64,000 nucleotides of DNA from the NCBI RefSeq assembly GCF_904849725.1, contig NC_058518.1, positions 392,819,581 through 392,883,580 on the forward strand, in the 5' to 3' direction. This stretch comes from Hordeum vulgare subsp. vulgare (taxonomy: Eukaryota > Streptophyta > Magnoliopsida > Poales > Poaceae). The notes beneath the pieces are model-generated. The model did not search any database and had not been told where the DNA came from. It saw only the letters and a program-made list of their open reading frames with translations. The translations under genes were made by a program, and so were the position numbers. Shown piece after piece: positions 53,982 through 64,000 of this stretch (its first letter is position 1; each line of letters opens with the position of its first letter).

Positions 53982-55635
53982 TGATACGTCTCCAACGTAT
54001 ATATAATTTTTGATGGTTCCATGCTATTATCTTGTCAACTTTGGATGTTTTATATGCATGAATATGCTATTTTATATCTTTTTGGGACTAACCTATTAAC
54101 TCAGTGCCAAGTGTGACTTTCTGTTTTTTTCGTGTTTTTGAACCCTTTTCAGACGGAGTCCAAATGGAATGAAACTTTACAATGATTTTTTTTGGACCAA
54201 AAGAGACCCCCGAAGCTTTGGAAGAAGGCCAGAAGATCCACGAGGGAGTCACAATCCATGAGGCCGCCACCACCCCCCTTGGTGGCGCCTACCAGGCTTG
54301 TGACCTCCTCGTGGGCCCAACCGACGTAATTCCACCGCCATAAATTCCTATAAATTCAGAAACCCCCAAAAAGAAACCTAGATCGGGAGTTCCGCCGCCA
54401 CAAGCCTCTATAGCCACCAAAAACCAATCTGGAGCCCGTTCCAGCTCCCTGCCGGAGGGGGAATCCATCTCCAGTGGCCATCTTCATTATCCCGCTGATC
54501 TCCATGACGAGGAGGGAGTAGTTCTCCCTCGGGGCTGAGGGTATGTACGAGTAGCTATGTGTTTGATCTCTCTCTCTCGTGTTCTTGAGATGTCTTGATC
54601 TTGATGTACCATGGGCTTTGCTACAATAGTTGGATCTTATGATGTTCTTCCCCCTCTCCCTCTTGTAATGAATTGAGTTTCCCCTTTGGAGTTATCTTAT
54701 CAGATTGAGTCTTTGAGAACACTTGATGTATGTCTTGCACGCGTCTATCTGTTGTGATCAACTTGCGGGTTCGTGACATTGGGAACCTATGCATATGGGT
54801 TGGCACACGTTTGATTCATGTGAGTACTCGATTTATGTTTTGGTGATCAACTTGCGGGTTCGTGACATTGGGAACCTATGCATAGGGGTTGGCACACGTT
54901 TTGACTCTCCGGTAGAAACTGTGGGGCACTCTTTGAAGTTCTTTGTGTTGGTTGAATAGATGATTCTGAGATTATGTGATGCATATCATATAATCATGCC
55001 CATGGATACTTGAGGTGACAATGGAGTATCTAGGTGACATTAGGGTCTTGGTTGATATGTATCTTAAAGTGTTATTCTAGTACGAACTCTTGAATAGATC
55101 GATCAGAAAGAATAACTTTGTGGTGGTTTCGTACCCGACAATAATCTGTTCATTTGTTCCCCGCTATTAGTGACTTTGGAGTGACTCTTTGTTGCATGTT
55201 GAGGGCTAGTTATATGATCCAATTATGTTATCATTGTTGAGAGAACTTCACTAGTGAAAGTATTAACCCTAGGCCTTGTTTCCACGCATTGCAATACCGT
55301 TCGTGCTCACTTTTACCATTTGTTACCTTGCTGTTTTTGTCATTTCAGATTACAAAAACCTATATCTACCATCCATATTGCACTTGTTTCACCATCTCTT
55401 CGCCGAACTAGTGTACCTATACAATTTACCATTGTATTGGGTGTGTTGGGTACACAAGAGACTATTTGTTATTTGGTTGCAGGGTTGCTTGAGAGAGACC
55501 ATCTTCATCCTACGCCTCCCATGGATTGATAAACCTTAGGTCACCCACTTGAGGGAAAATTGCTACTATCCTACAAACCTCTGCACTTGGAGGCCCAACA
55601 ACGTCTACAAGAAGAAGGTTGCGTAGTAGACATCA
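53982..55635 (+). repeat. Element F 5' LTR
   Basis: This 1654-bp LTR starts TGATACGTCTCCAACGTATA and ends GTAGACATCA. An internal direct repeat (GATCAACTTGCGGGTTCGTG, then GACATTGGGAACCTATGCAT) occurs at about 54757 and 54845. Confidence 0.92.
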
Positions 55636-55645
55636 AGCTCTTTTC

Positions 55646-55663
55646 TAGCGCCGTTGCCGGGGA
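55646..55663 (+). other. Element F primer-binding site (tRNA-Asp type)
   Basis: TAGCGCCGTTGCCGGGGA differs from the plant tRNA-Asp complement TGGCGCCGTTGCCGGGGA at one base. Confidence 0.8.
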
Positions 55664-55693
55664 GGTTAGTGCTTGAAGGTATATCTTTAGATC

Positions 55694-56536
55694 TTGCAAT
55701 CGAATCTTTTTGTTACTTGTTCTTTTGCTGAAAATTACAAAAAAATGGAATTGAGGATGCCTCATATGCTCCATCTTTTCAATGTCTTTCGTGAGCATGA
55801 TGGGAAGGAAAATTGCGCTCAAGTGTTGAAAGAAGAATTACATAGAATGCTTGGCATAGAATATGTGAATGATGAGCATGATTGCAATGTTGTTAGCATG
55901 AATTCTATGAATACCCATGACGCTATTGATATGCAAAGCCACAAGCTTGGGGATGCTATATTTGATGAAGATGATCTTTTTAGTTCTTCCACTTTGAATG
56001 ATCAAAATTATTTTGATGAAAGCATGCCCCCTATCTATGATGATTATTGTGAGGATACTTATGCTTTAAAGAAGGGGGATGATAAATCTTGTCATACTCT
56101 CGAGAACCCCTTTGCTAAACCTTGCTATTTCATTGTGGACACAATTTGTAGTGCTCAAGTCTTTTACGATACTCCCACTACTATTCTTGAGAATGGATTT
56201 CCTTATGTGGAGAGTAGTAAAATTTCTATGCTTGTAGATCATGAAAAGAATACTTTAGGTGCTGGTTATATTGTTGAATTCATTAATGATGCTACTGAAA
56301 ATTACTATGAGAGAGGATCATATGCTTCTACTTATTGCAATAGTATCAAGCTTCCTCTCCATATGTTGAAATTTTTGAAGCAATGCTTGTTTTGCCTTCC
56401 TATGCTAGTTGATTCTTGCTCCAATAAATTGTTTGATCACAAAATCCCTATGCATAGGAAGTGGGTTAGACTTAATTGTGCTAGCCATTTGCTCCATGAT
56501 GCTCTCGTTGTGTTTCAATCCTTACCTTTTATGTGA
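55694..56536 (+). CDS. Unknown protein of non-autonomous element F
   Basis: This 280-codon ORF lies 30 bp after the primer site. The better start may be Met at 55746 (MELRMPHMLHLFNVF), since the preceding residues look like leader. The protein is acidic and low in repeats. Blocks are FREHDGKENCAQVLKEELHR, GIEYVNDEHDCNVVSMNSMN, DESMPPIYDDYCEDTY, ISMLVDHEKN and FLKQCLFCLPMLVDSCSNKL (Cys-rich), ending HRKWVRLNCASHLLHDALVV. I recognise no known domain, zinc knuckle or protease. I recall similar ORFs in wheat repeats, without known function. It occupies the slot that holds the gag-like ORF in R. Confidence 0.7.
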   Translation: MQSNLFVTCSFAENYKKMELRMPHMLHLFNVFREHDGKENCAQVLKEELHRMLGIEYVNDEHDCNVVSMNSMNTHDAIDMQSHKLGDAIFDEDDLFSSSTLNDQNYFDESMPPIYDDYCEDTYALKKGDDKSCHTLENPFAKPCYFIVDTICSAQVFYDTPTTILENGFPYVESSKISMLVDHEKNTLGAGYIVEFINDATENYYERGSYASTYCNSIKLPLHMLKFLKQCLFCLPMLVDSCSNKLFDHKIPMHRKWVRLNCASHLLHDALVVFQSLPFM

Positions 56537-56553
56537 GCATCATTGAAATCAAT

Positions 56554-56609
56554 GCCTAGCTAAGGGCGTTAAACGATAGCGCTTGTTGGGAGGCAACCCA
56601 ATGAATAAA
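56554..56609 (+). promoter_or_regulatory. Conserved post-ORF hairpin motif, F copy
   Basis: The block starts 18 bp after the stop codon: CTAGCTAAGGGCGTTAAACG, then GCTTGTTGGGAGGCAACCCA and ATGAATAAA. TTGGG-aggcaa-CCCAA (56586-56601) can pair. It is nearly identical to the R block 13695-13750 on the opposite strand. Confidence 0.6.
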
Positions 56610-59253
56610 TTTTTCTTCGCTTTTTGCTTCCTGTTTTGTTTTCCCCACATCATCATAATTCTGTTATGATAGTGTATTTTGTGTTTCTTTTTATGTTTGT
56701 GCCAAGCAAAACCGTTATGATTAGTCTTGGTGATGATTGTTTGATCATACTGGAAAAAGACAGAAACTTTCTACTCACGAAAAGAATTTTCATTTTTATT
56801 AAGTAAGATATTTTGAGTTGATTCTTTTTGCTGCTGATTTCTATGCAATTTCTTCAGACTTTCGTAATTTGTCAGATTTTTTGAAGTATCAAAAGTATAC
56901 GAAGTATACAGATTTCTACAGACTGGTCTGCTCTTAACAGATTCTGTTTTTTGTTTAGTTGGTTGCTTATTTTGATGAAACTATGGATAGTATCGGAGGG
57001 TACTAGCCATGGAAAAGTGAAAATACAGCAACCCAACACCAACATAAGTAGAATTTAAGTTTGCTACAGTACCTAAGGAAGTGGTGATTTGCTTTCTTAT
57101 ACTAATGATATCACGAGTTTCTGTTTAAGTTTTGTGTTGTGAAGTTTTCAAGTTGTGGGTGAAGTTCTTATGGACAAAGAGATAAAGAGTGGCAAGAGCT
57201 CCAGCTTGGGGATGCCCAAGTCACCCCAAGTTGATTCAAGGATGCTGAAAAAGCCTAAGCTTGGGGATGCCCCGGGAAGGCATCCCCTCTTTCGTCTTCA
57301 ATCCATCGGTAATGTTACTTGGAGCTATATTTTTATTCACCACATGATATGTGTTTTGCTCGGAGCATCTTGTATCGTAGGAGTCTTTTATTTTTGTTGT
57401 GTCACAATCTTCCTTGCTGCACACCTAGAGAGAGAGACATGCACTCACCGTGATTTTGTCGAGCTTCACTTATATCCTTTGAGATAGGCAATTCAGCTCA
57501 CATGTGTTTCACTTATATCTTTAGAGCTAGTTGATTTTGCTCTATGTGCTTCACTTATATCTTTTAGAGCACAACGGTGCGTGGCTTGGTAGTTGGCTTA
57601 TGCTATGAAAGTAGTCCCAAAAGTGGTAGTTATCCAAAGGGATACGAAAACTTCCATCTTCATGTGCATTGAGTAGAAAGAGAAGCTTGATTCCTCTCAA
57701 TTAGTTTTGAGATGTGGTTGTGGTAATATTTATGTTATGTTAGTATGGTGTTGTGAATCTAGAGATACTTGTGTTGAAGTTAGTGATTCCCGTAGCATGC
57801 ACGTATGGTGAACCGCTATGTGATGAAGTTTGAGCATGATTAGTTTATTGATTGTCATCCTTTGTGTAGCGGTCGGGATCACGCGATGGTTTATACCTAC
57901 CAACCCTTCCCCTAGGAGTATGCGTTGAATGCTTCATTTCGATTACTAATAAAACTTTTGCAACAAGTATATGAGTTCTTCTTGACTAATCTTGAGTCCA
58001 TGGTTTATATGCACTTTCACCTTCCACCATCACTATCTTCTTTAGTGCCGTGCAACTTTCGCCGGTGCATAAAACCACCATTAGCCTCCCTCAAAACAGC
58101 CACCATACCTACCTACTATGGCTTTTTCAAAGCCATTCCGAGATATATTGCCATGCAACTACCACCATGACATGTGCCACAGATTCTACATTGCTATTGC
58201 ATGATCATAAGATAGCTAGCATGATGTTTCCATTGATGTCTATGCCATGCTAGATCATTGTCACGGTACACTACCAAAGGCATTCCATATAGAGTCATCA
58301 TTGCTCGAAGTTTTGAGTTGTAAGTGTGATGATCATCATTGATGGAGCATTGTCCCATGTGAGGAAATAAAAGAGGCCACCAAAGCCCATTTACAAAAAG
58401 AGGCCAAAGATGCCCACAAAAATAAAAAAGTAAAAATAAAAAAAAGAGGCCAAAGAGCCCACCAAAAAAATGAGAGAAAAAGAGAGAAGGGACAATGCTA
58501 CTATCTCCTTTCCACACTTGTGCTTCATATTAAGCACCATGATCTTCATGATTGAGAGTCTCTCGTTTTGTCACCACCACATAGCTAGTGGGAAATTTTC
58601 ATTATATAACTTGGCTTGTATATTCCAATGCTAGGCTTACTCAAAATTGCCTTAGGTCTTCGAGCAAGCAAGATGGATGCACACCCACTAGTTTTCCTTA
58701 AGAGCTTTCACATACTCATAGCTCTAGTGCATCTCTTGCATGGCAATCCCTACTCATTCCCATTGATATCTATTGATAAGCATCTCCATCGCTCATTGAT
58801 ATGCCTAGTCAATGTGACCATCTTCTCCTTTTTTGTCTCACAACCTCCACCACTCCATTCCACCTATAGTGCTATAACCATAGCTCACGCTCATGTATTG
58901 CGTGAGAGTTGAAAAAGTTTGAGAAAGTAAAGGTGTGAAAACAATTACTTGGCCAATACTGAGGTTGTGCATGATTTAAATTCGTTGTGCAAGGATGATA
59001 GAGCATAGCCAGACTATATGATTTTGTAGGGATAGCTTTCTTTTGGCCTTGTTATTTTGAAAGTTCATGATTACCTTGCTAGTTTGCTGGAAGTATTATT
59101 GTCTCCACATCAATAGCAAACTATTGTTTTGAATCTAATGGATCTGAACATTCATGTCACGTGAGAGAAGTTACATAGGACAACTATGCTAGGTAGCATG
59201 CAACATCAAGAATTCATTCTTTATCACTTCCCTACTCGAGGACGAGCAGGAGT
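56610..59253 (+). mobile_element. Element F noncoding 3' region
   Basis: No supported ORF. Two PPT-like motifs lie at 57206-57219 (AGCTTGGGGATGCC) and 57258-57272 (AAGCTTGGGGATGCC). Two to three diverged repeats with CTTCACTTATATC lie at 57465-57575. A purine-rich block with repeated GAGGCCAAAGA is at 58370-58490. The region is the reverse-complement counterpart of R 10851-13694. Confidence 0.6.
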
Positions 59254-59269
59254 TAAGCTTGGGGATGCT
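59254..59269 (+). other. Element F polypurine tract
   Basis: TAAGCTTGGGGATGCT stands directly before the 3' LTR and after GAGGACGAGCAGGAGT. Confidence 0.7.
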
Positions 59270-60914
59270 TGATATGTCTCCAATGTATCTATAATTTTTT
59301 ATGGATCCATGCTATTATCTTGTCAACATTGGATGTTTTATATGCATGAATATGCTATTTTATATATTTTTTGGGACTAACCTATTAACTCAGTGCCAAG
59401 TGCCAGTTTCTGTTTTTCCCGTGTTTTTGACCCTTTTCAGACAGAGTCTAAATGGAATGAAACTTTACGATGATTTTTTTTGACCGAAAGACACCCCCAA
59501 AGCTTTGGAAGAAGGCCAGAAGAGCCACGAGGGAGTCACAAGCCCTAAGGCCGCCACCACCCCCCTAGGCGGCGCCTACCAGGCTTGTGACCTCCTCGTG
59601 GGCACAACTGACGTAATTCCACCGCCATAAATTCCTGTAAATTCAGAATCCCCCAAAAAGAAACCTAGATCGGGAGTTCCGCCGTCGCAAGCCTCTGTAG
59701 CCGTCGCAAGCCTCTGTAGCCACCAAAAACCAATCAGGGGAATCCATCTCCGGTGGCCATCTTCATCATCCCGGCGATCTCCATGACGAGGAGGGAGTAG
59801 TTCTCCCTCGGGGCTGAGGGTATGTACGAGTAGCTATGTGTTTGATCTTTCTCTCTCCTGTTCTTGAGATGTCTTGATCTCGATGTACCATGGGCTTTGC
59901 TACTATAGTTGGATCTTATGATGTTCTTCCCCCTCTCCCTCTTGTAATGAATTGAGTTTCCCCTTTGGAGTTATCTTATCGGATTGAGTCTTTGAGAACA
60001 CTTGATGTATGTCTTGCACGTGTCTATCTGTTGTGATCAACTTGCGGGTTTGTGACATTGGGAACCTATGCATATGGGTTGGCACACGTTTGATTCATGT
60101 GAGTACTCAATGTATGTTTTGGTGATCAACTTGCGGGTTCGTGACATTGGGAACCTATGCATAGGGGTTGGCACACGTTTTGACTCTCCGGTAGAAACTT
60201 TGGGGTACTCTTTGAAGTTCTATGTGTTGGTTGAATAGATGATTCTGAGATTATGTGATGCATATCATATAATCATGCCCATGGATACTTGAGGTGACAA
60301 TGGAGTATCTAGGTGACATTAGGGTCTTGGTTGATATGTATCTTAAGGTGTTATTCTAGTATGAACTCTTGAATAGATCGATCAGAAAGAATAACCTTGT
60401 GGTGGTTTCATACCCGACAATAATCTCTTCGTTTGTTCCCCGCTATTAGTGACTTTGGAGTGACTCTTTGTTGCATGTTGAGGGCTAGTTATATGATCCA
60501 ATTATGTTATCATTGTTGAGAGAACTTCACTAGTGAAAGTATGAACCCTAGGCCTTGTTTCCACGCATTGCAATACCGTTCGTGCTCACTTTTACCATTT
60601 GTTACCTTGCTATTTTTGTAATTTCAGATTACAAAAACCTATATCTACCATCCATATTGCACTTGTTTCACCATCTCTTCACCGAACTAGTGCACCTATA
60701 CAATTCACCATTGTATTGGGTGTGTTGGGGACACAGGAGACTCTTTGTTATTTGGTTGCAGGGTTGCTTGAGAGAGACCATCTTCATCCTACGCCTCCCA
60801 CAGATTGATAAACCTTAGGTCACCCACTTGAGGAAAAATTGCTACTGTCATACAAACCTCTGCACTTGGAGGCCTAACAACGTCTACAAGAAGAAGGTTG
60901 CGTAGTAGGCATCA
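59270..60914 (+). repeat. Element F 3' LTR
   Basis: This 1645-bp LTR pairs with 53982-55635. It has a short tandem duplication at about 59688-59722 (CGCAAGCCTCTGTAGC twice) and lacks a segment of about 30 bp that the 5' LTR has near 54430-54460. Confidence 0.92.
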
Positions 60915-60919
60915 ACGTA

Positions 60920-61690
60920 CTGCTGGACAAGCCATGCCCCATACATTCTACCCCGCCTGACTCAAGTTCCACCCATAGCCTTCGAGCATGCTGGGTAGTC
61001 ACACAAGTCGCAAAAAGAGGGGCATGCATTGTCAAGGCACCACCCGTGGGAGCTATGTCACGAGCATGGCCGAATAGCAGCACAAAGATCCTAACGATCT
61101 ACAAAATGTTTACCTCAAAAAATCAGAGGAAGAGAGCCTTTTGGGAGCTCCATCAAATCCACAATGTAGTTGCAGCAAACCCATGGTCGAACACACCCAT
61201 TACTTTCGACCAGGGCGACAAGTCGACGACTAGCACAGGCCGGATACGAGTCGCCCTAATCCTGAATCCCATAGTCGAAGGCTTCAGACTCAACAAGGTG
61301 TTAATGGACAAGGGCAGCAGCCTCAACCTCATCTACGAGGACACACTTGAAAAAATCCAGTTCGACCGATCTCGAATCGTACAAAGCACAACCACCTTCC
61401 GAGGTATTGTCCCCATGAGAGAGGCCCCCTGTACCGGACAAGTAACGCTCGACGTAGTATTCGGCACACTCGAGAACTACCGATCTGAAGAGCTCCTCTT
61501 TCATATTGTCCCATTTCACAGTGGTTACCATGCCAGGTTTGGACGTGAAGGCTTCACAAGATTCCAGGTCATACCGCACTATAGGTACATGAAGCTCAAA
61601 ATGTTGGGGCCAAATGGTGTGATCACACTCATAAGTGACCCCAACAGAGCCCTCCGAGCTGGAAAAAACGGCATCCCTAGCCCTGGAAGT
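60920..61690 (+). pseudogene. pol: Element C gag C-terminus and protease
   Basis: After F the reading resumes with CPIHSTPPDSSSTHSLRAC, a zinc-knuckle-like block, then FTSKNQRKRAFWELHQIHNV. The protease motif is VLMDKGSSLNLIYEDTL; the Asp codon is at 61307-61309, and Lys replaces the usual Gly or Thr. Downstream blocks FGTLENYRSEELLFHIVPF and ARFGREGFTRFQVIPHYRYM match A and B. The frame is lost near 61660 and continues in another frame. Confidence 0.8.
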
Positions 61691-62504
61691 ACTAGCAGAG
61701 ACGCTCGCCGTAGAAGAACTCACTGCAGTCCGTTCCGTAGTGGACAAGGACGACGTGATCCTCGGCGAACGACCCAAGTCCACATCTTTCAAACCTGCAC
61801 ACGAGATCATTAAATTCCAGGTGCACCCAACGGATACTAATAAGACTACGTCCATCAAAGCACAAATAGACCCCGTGATAGATGAAGCATTACGCGCCTT
61901 CTTACGCAAAAATTGGGACATATTTGCGTGGTACCCACTAGACATGCCACGAATCCCTTGGGGGCTGGCAGAACATAGCTTGAACATAATTGCAAGCTTC
62001 AATCCTGTCAAACAGGCCCTGGGTTGATTTTTTGAACCCAAGCGTCAAGCTATGGGTGAAGAAATTGCCAAGCTACTAGAAGTCGGGTTCATCAAAGACA
62101 TTAAATAGCCTGACTGGTTGGCAAACCTTGTCATGGTACCAAAGAAGGACAAATCTTGGCGGCTATGTGTCGATTTCAAAGACCTAAACAAAGCCTGCCC
62201 AAAGGATCCTTTTCCATTACCGCGAATAGACAAAATTAGCGATGCAATGCCCGAACACGACTCCCAATCTTCCCTCGATATGTACTCCGAATACCATCAG
62301 ATTAAAATGAAGGAATCCAATCAGGCTGCAACCGCCTTTATAACAGCCTACGTGTCATTCTGCTTCAACACAATGCCTTTCGGGTTAAAGAACGCGGGTG
62401 CCACTTACCAGCGCATGATCCAGACGTGCTTGGGGAAACAAGTCAGCAAAATTGTGGAGGCATACATTGACAATGTGATCATTAACACCAGACACGTAAG
62501 CTAG
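61691..62504 (+). pseudogene. pol: Element C reverse transcriptase
   Basis: The linker FLRKNWDIFAWYPLDMP leads to RT. Stops are TGA 62025-62027 and TAG 62106-62108. The frame 62118-62504 contains CVDFKDLNKACPKDPFPLP, LDMYSEYHQIKM and MPFGLKNAGATYQ. The catalytic site reads AYIDN instead of AYVDD (at about 62461-62475). The frame ends at TAG 62502-62504. It is inactive. Confidence 0.85.
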
Positions 62505-63120
62505 CTGATAGACGTCCTCGGGGAAACCTTTGCCAACCTACGGGCAAACGATATACGGCTTAATCCAAATAGTCCCAGCCGGCAAACTCCTTGGGTTCAT
62601 CGTGTCGCAAAGATGAATTGAGGCTAATCCGGCCAAAATACGAGCATTTTCACAACTCGTCGTCCCAACAGAGCTATAGCATGTCCAAGAATTGGGAGGC
62701 TGCATGGCGGCCTTAAGCCGGTTTATCTCTCACCTCGGCGAGAAAGCCCTCCCACTTTATAGGCTGCTGAAGAAGACTAAGAACTTCAAATGGACCAATG
62801 AGGCCACGACGGCTCTCGAGGAAATCAAAACGGTACTGGCCAGCAACCCAATCCTAGCAGCACCCTACACATGGGAGCCGATATTGCTATACATCTCAGC
62901 CACCAATCAAGTGGTCAGCGCGGTCCTCATCGTAGAACGAGAAGCTAAGGGTCATCAACTATGAATACAAAGGCCGGTCTATTACGTATCCGAAGTGCTC
63001 ACCCCATGCAAAACCATATACTCGCACTACCAAAAGATTGCTTACACAGTGTTTATGGCATCGCACAAACTCTGACACTACTTCCAAGAAGTTGCGGTCA
63101 CTTTGACATTAGAAGTACCC
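62505..63120 (+). pseudogene. pol: Element C RT thumb and Gypsy RNase H
   Basis: Frame-broken sequence with LGETFANLRANDIRLNPN, then ALSRFISHLGEKALPLYRLL, WTNEATTALEEIK and ILLYISATNQVVSAVLIVE. Further stops lie near 62615, 62680, 62962 and 63074. The RNase H acidic residues are degenerate, as in A and B. Confidence 0.8.
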
Positions 63121-63720
63121 CTCAGCGACATCATCAACAACAAGGATGCCACCGGTCGAATTGCCAAATGGGCGATTGAGCTCCTACCATTCAAAATCAC
63201 TTACAAGCCACGACGAACTATTAAATCTCAAGTACTGGCCGACTTTGCCACCGAATGGAGTGACGCCGAACTCCCCAAAGAGTACAATACTTATGCTAAT
63301 TGGACCATGTACTTTGACGGGTCCAAAATTCTCACTGGTCTGGGGGTTGTAGTTATCCTCACATCCCCTACCGGGGATAATGTTCGGTACGTGCTATCGA
63401 TCATGAATGTCGACTGAAATAACACAGAGAGTACGAGGCGCTACTACACGGTCTTTGGATGGCATTCTCAATGGGTATACAACGGCTCGAGGTACTAGAT
63501 GACTCTAATCAACGGAAAATTTGACACAAAAAATCCAAAAATGGCAGCATACAGAAATGTAGTCATCAAGATATCAGCACAGTTCGAGGGGCTGAAATTG
63601 CACCATATCTGGAGAGACAACAACCAAGCCGCAGACGTTCTTGCCTGCTTAGGCGCAAAGCGCGACGCCGTCCCTAGCAACATATTTCTAGAAAGCCTTT
63701 TGAAGCCATCCATGGTATGG
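63103..63720 (+). pseudogene. pol: Element C second (archaeal-type) RNase H
   Basis: The frame 63103-63417 has ATGRIAKWAIELLPFKITYK, then NWTMYFDGSKILTGLGVVVI and SPTGDNVRYVLSIM. TGA at 63415-63417 follows. The next block, EYEALLHGLWMAFSMGIQRL, appears in another frame at about 63430-63489. HHIWRDNNQAADVLACLG with the last catalytic Asp is in the frame 63499-63909. The order matches A and B. Confidence 0.8.
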
Positions 63721-63929
63721 CAGGACGAAGTTGGTAGCACAGGAGCTGATGGTGTGGAAAAGGTTATACCCCATGCGCCCGAGTATAACAATCAAATCAT
63801 TGCTGGAACTTCAATTGAAGAAATGCCCTGGGACCACGAGGTCCTGGCAGTGATCGGCCACGGACCGAACCCATCCTTGCCTACCTGTTGCGCAAGGAAC
63901 TCTCCATAACAAAACCGGGGCGTGACGCA

Positions 63930-64000
63930 TCATCCGCCGATCAAAGACTTACAAGGTCCATGAGGGCAAGCTATACAAGAAGCGCACTACAGGGGTCCTC
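63930..64000 (+). pseudogene. pol: Element C integrase, first codons (cut by window end)
   Basis: RRSKTYKVHEGKLYKKRTTG is readable before the window ends. This is the typical approach to the integrase zinc-binding block; in B the equivalent is VIHNGELHKRSTSGV. Confidence 0.6.

Larger units (their letters stand above)
53982..60914 (+). mobile_element. Element F: non-autonomous Gypsy element, forward strand
   Basis: F is 6933 bp, bracketed by ACGTA (53977-53981 and 60915-60919). The LTRs are 53982-55635 and 59270-60914. A tRNA-Asp-like primer site, one ORF (55694-56536), a hairpin motif, about 2.6 kb of noncoding DNA and a polypurine tract follow. There is no pol. The last 1.1 kb of the two LTRs differ at about 34 sites by eye (3%), so it is relatively young. 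It is inserted in the gag of C. Confidence 0.92.
52418..64000 (+). mobile_element. Element C: Ty3/Gypsy (Tat lineage) retrotransposon, 3' end beyond the window
   Basis: The 5' LTR (52418-52870) starts TGAGGGAGTCCTAG. The internal order is gag remnant, [F insertion], PR, RT, RNase H, second RNase H and the start of integrase at the window end. The LTR family differs from A and B, but the pol proteins are related. Much of gag is missing and pol has many stops, so this copy is defective. The 3' LTR and target duplication cannot be checked. Confidence 0.88.

Overview
The window is plant DNA from a large, repeat-rich grass genome, most likely a Triticeae or related Pooideae species. I see no host gene, rRNA or tRNA. 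Nearly every base belongs to LTR retrotransposons of the Ty3/Gypsy superfamily, nested inside one another. The grass call rests on the element types: Tat-lineage elements with a PF04195-like antisense gene, a chromovirus with a 5' extra ORF, and non-autonomous elements with TGATACGTCTCC-type LTRs and tRNA-Asp-like primer sites.

Layout, oldest to youngest by nesting. X (minus strand, LTR plus noncoding internal DNA) is the background: 313-600, 1654-2088 and 50274-52417. A DNA transposon end (1-312) and an LTR+PBS insertion S (601-1648, TSD TGCAT) lie in its LTR. Element A (2089-50268, TSD CCTCC) is a Tat-lineage Gypsy element split by two insertions. The first is R (9282-30662, minus strand, TSD GTCTC), which itself carries T (15509-29860, TSD AAACC), a Tekay-type chromovirus with 4.3-kb LTRs. 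The second is B (32201-45575, TSD GCCAG), a sister family of A that landed inside A's antisense gene. To the right, C (52418 to beyond the window end) is a third Tat-lineage element, interrupted by F (53982-60914, TSD ACGTA), a forward-strand relative of R.

Coding content. A, B and C carry gag, protease, reverse transcriptase, a degenerate Gypsy RNase H, a second RNase H of the Tat type and integrase, all broken by stops and frameshifts. T has a 5' extra ORF, gag, protease, RT, RNase H, integrase and a C-terminal chromodomain; only the last 822 codons are open. R and F have no pol. R keeps a gag-like ORF and F an unrelated 280-codon ORF in the same slot.

The most interesting system is a spliced antisense gene downstream of pol in both A and B. 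It has about eight exons, conserved splice sites, its own TATA-like box pointing back into the element, a PF04195-like N-terminal domain, a Lys-rich segment, a coiled coil and a conserved last exon. One intron holds a tandem array of 70-80-bp units, each with a small hairpin. Other points of note are an identical in-frame TAG between protease and RT in both A and B, 3' splice-site-like sequences directly before both start codons of T, and noncoding elements shared by R, F and X.
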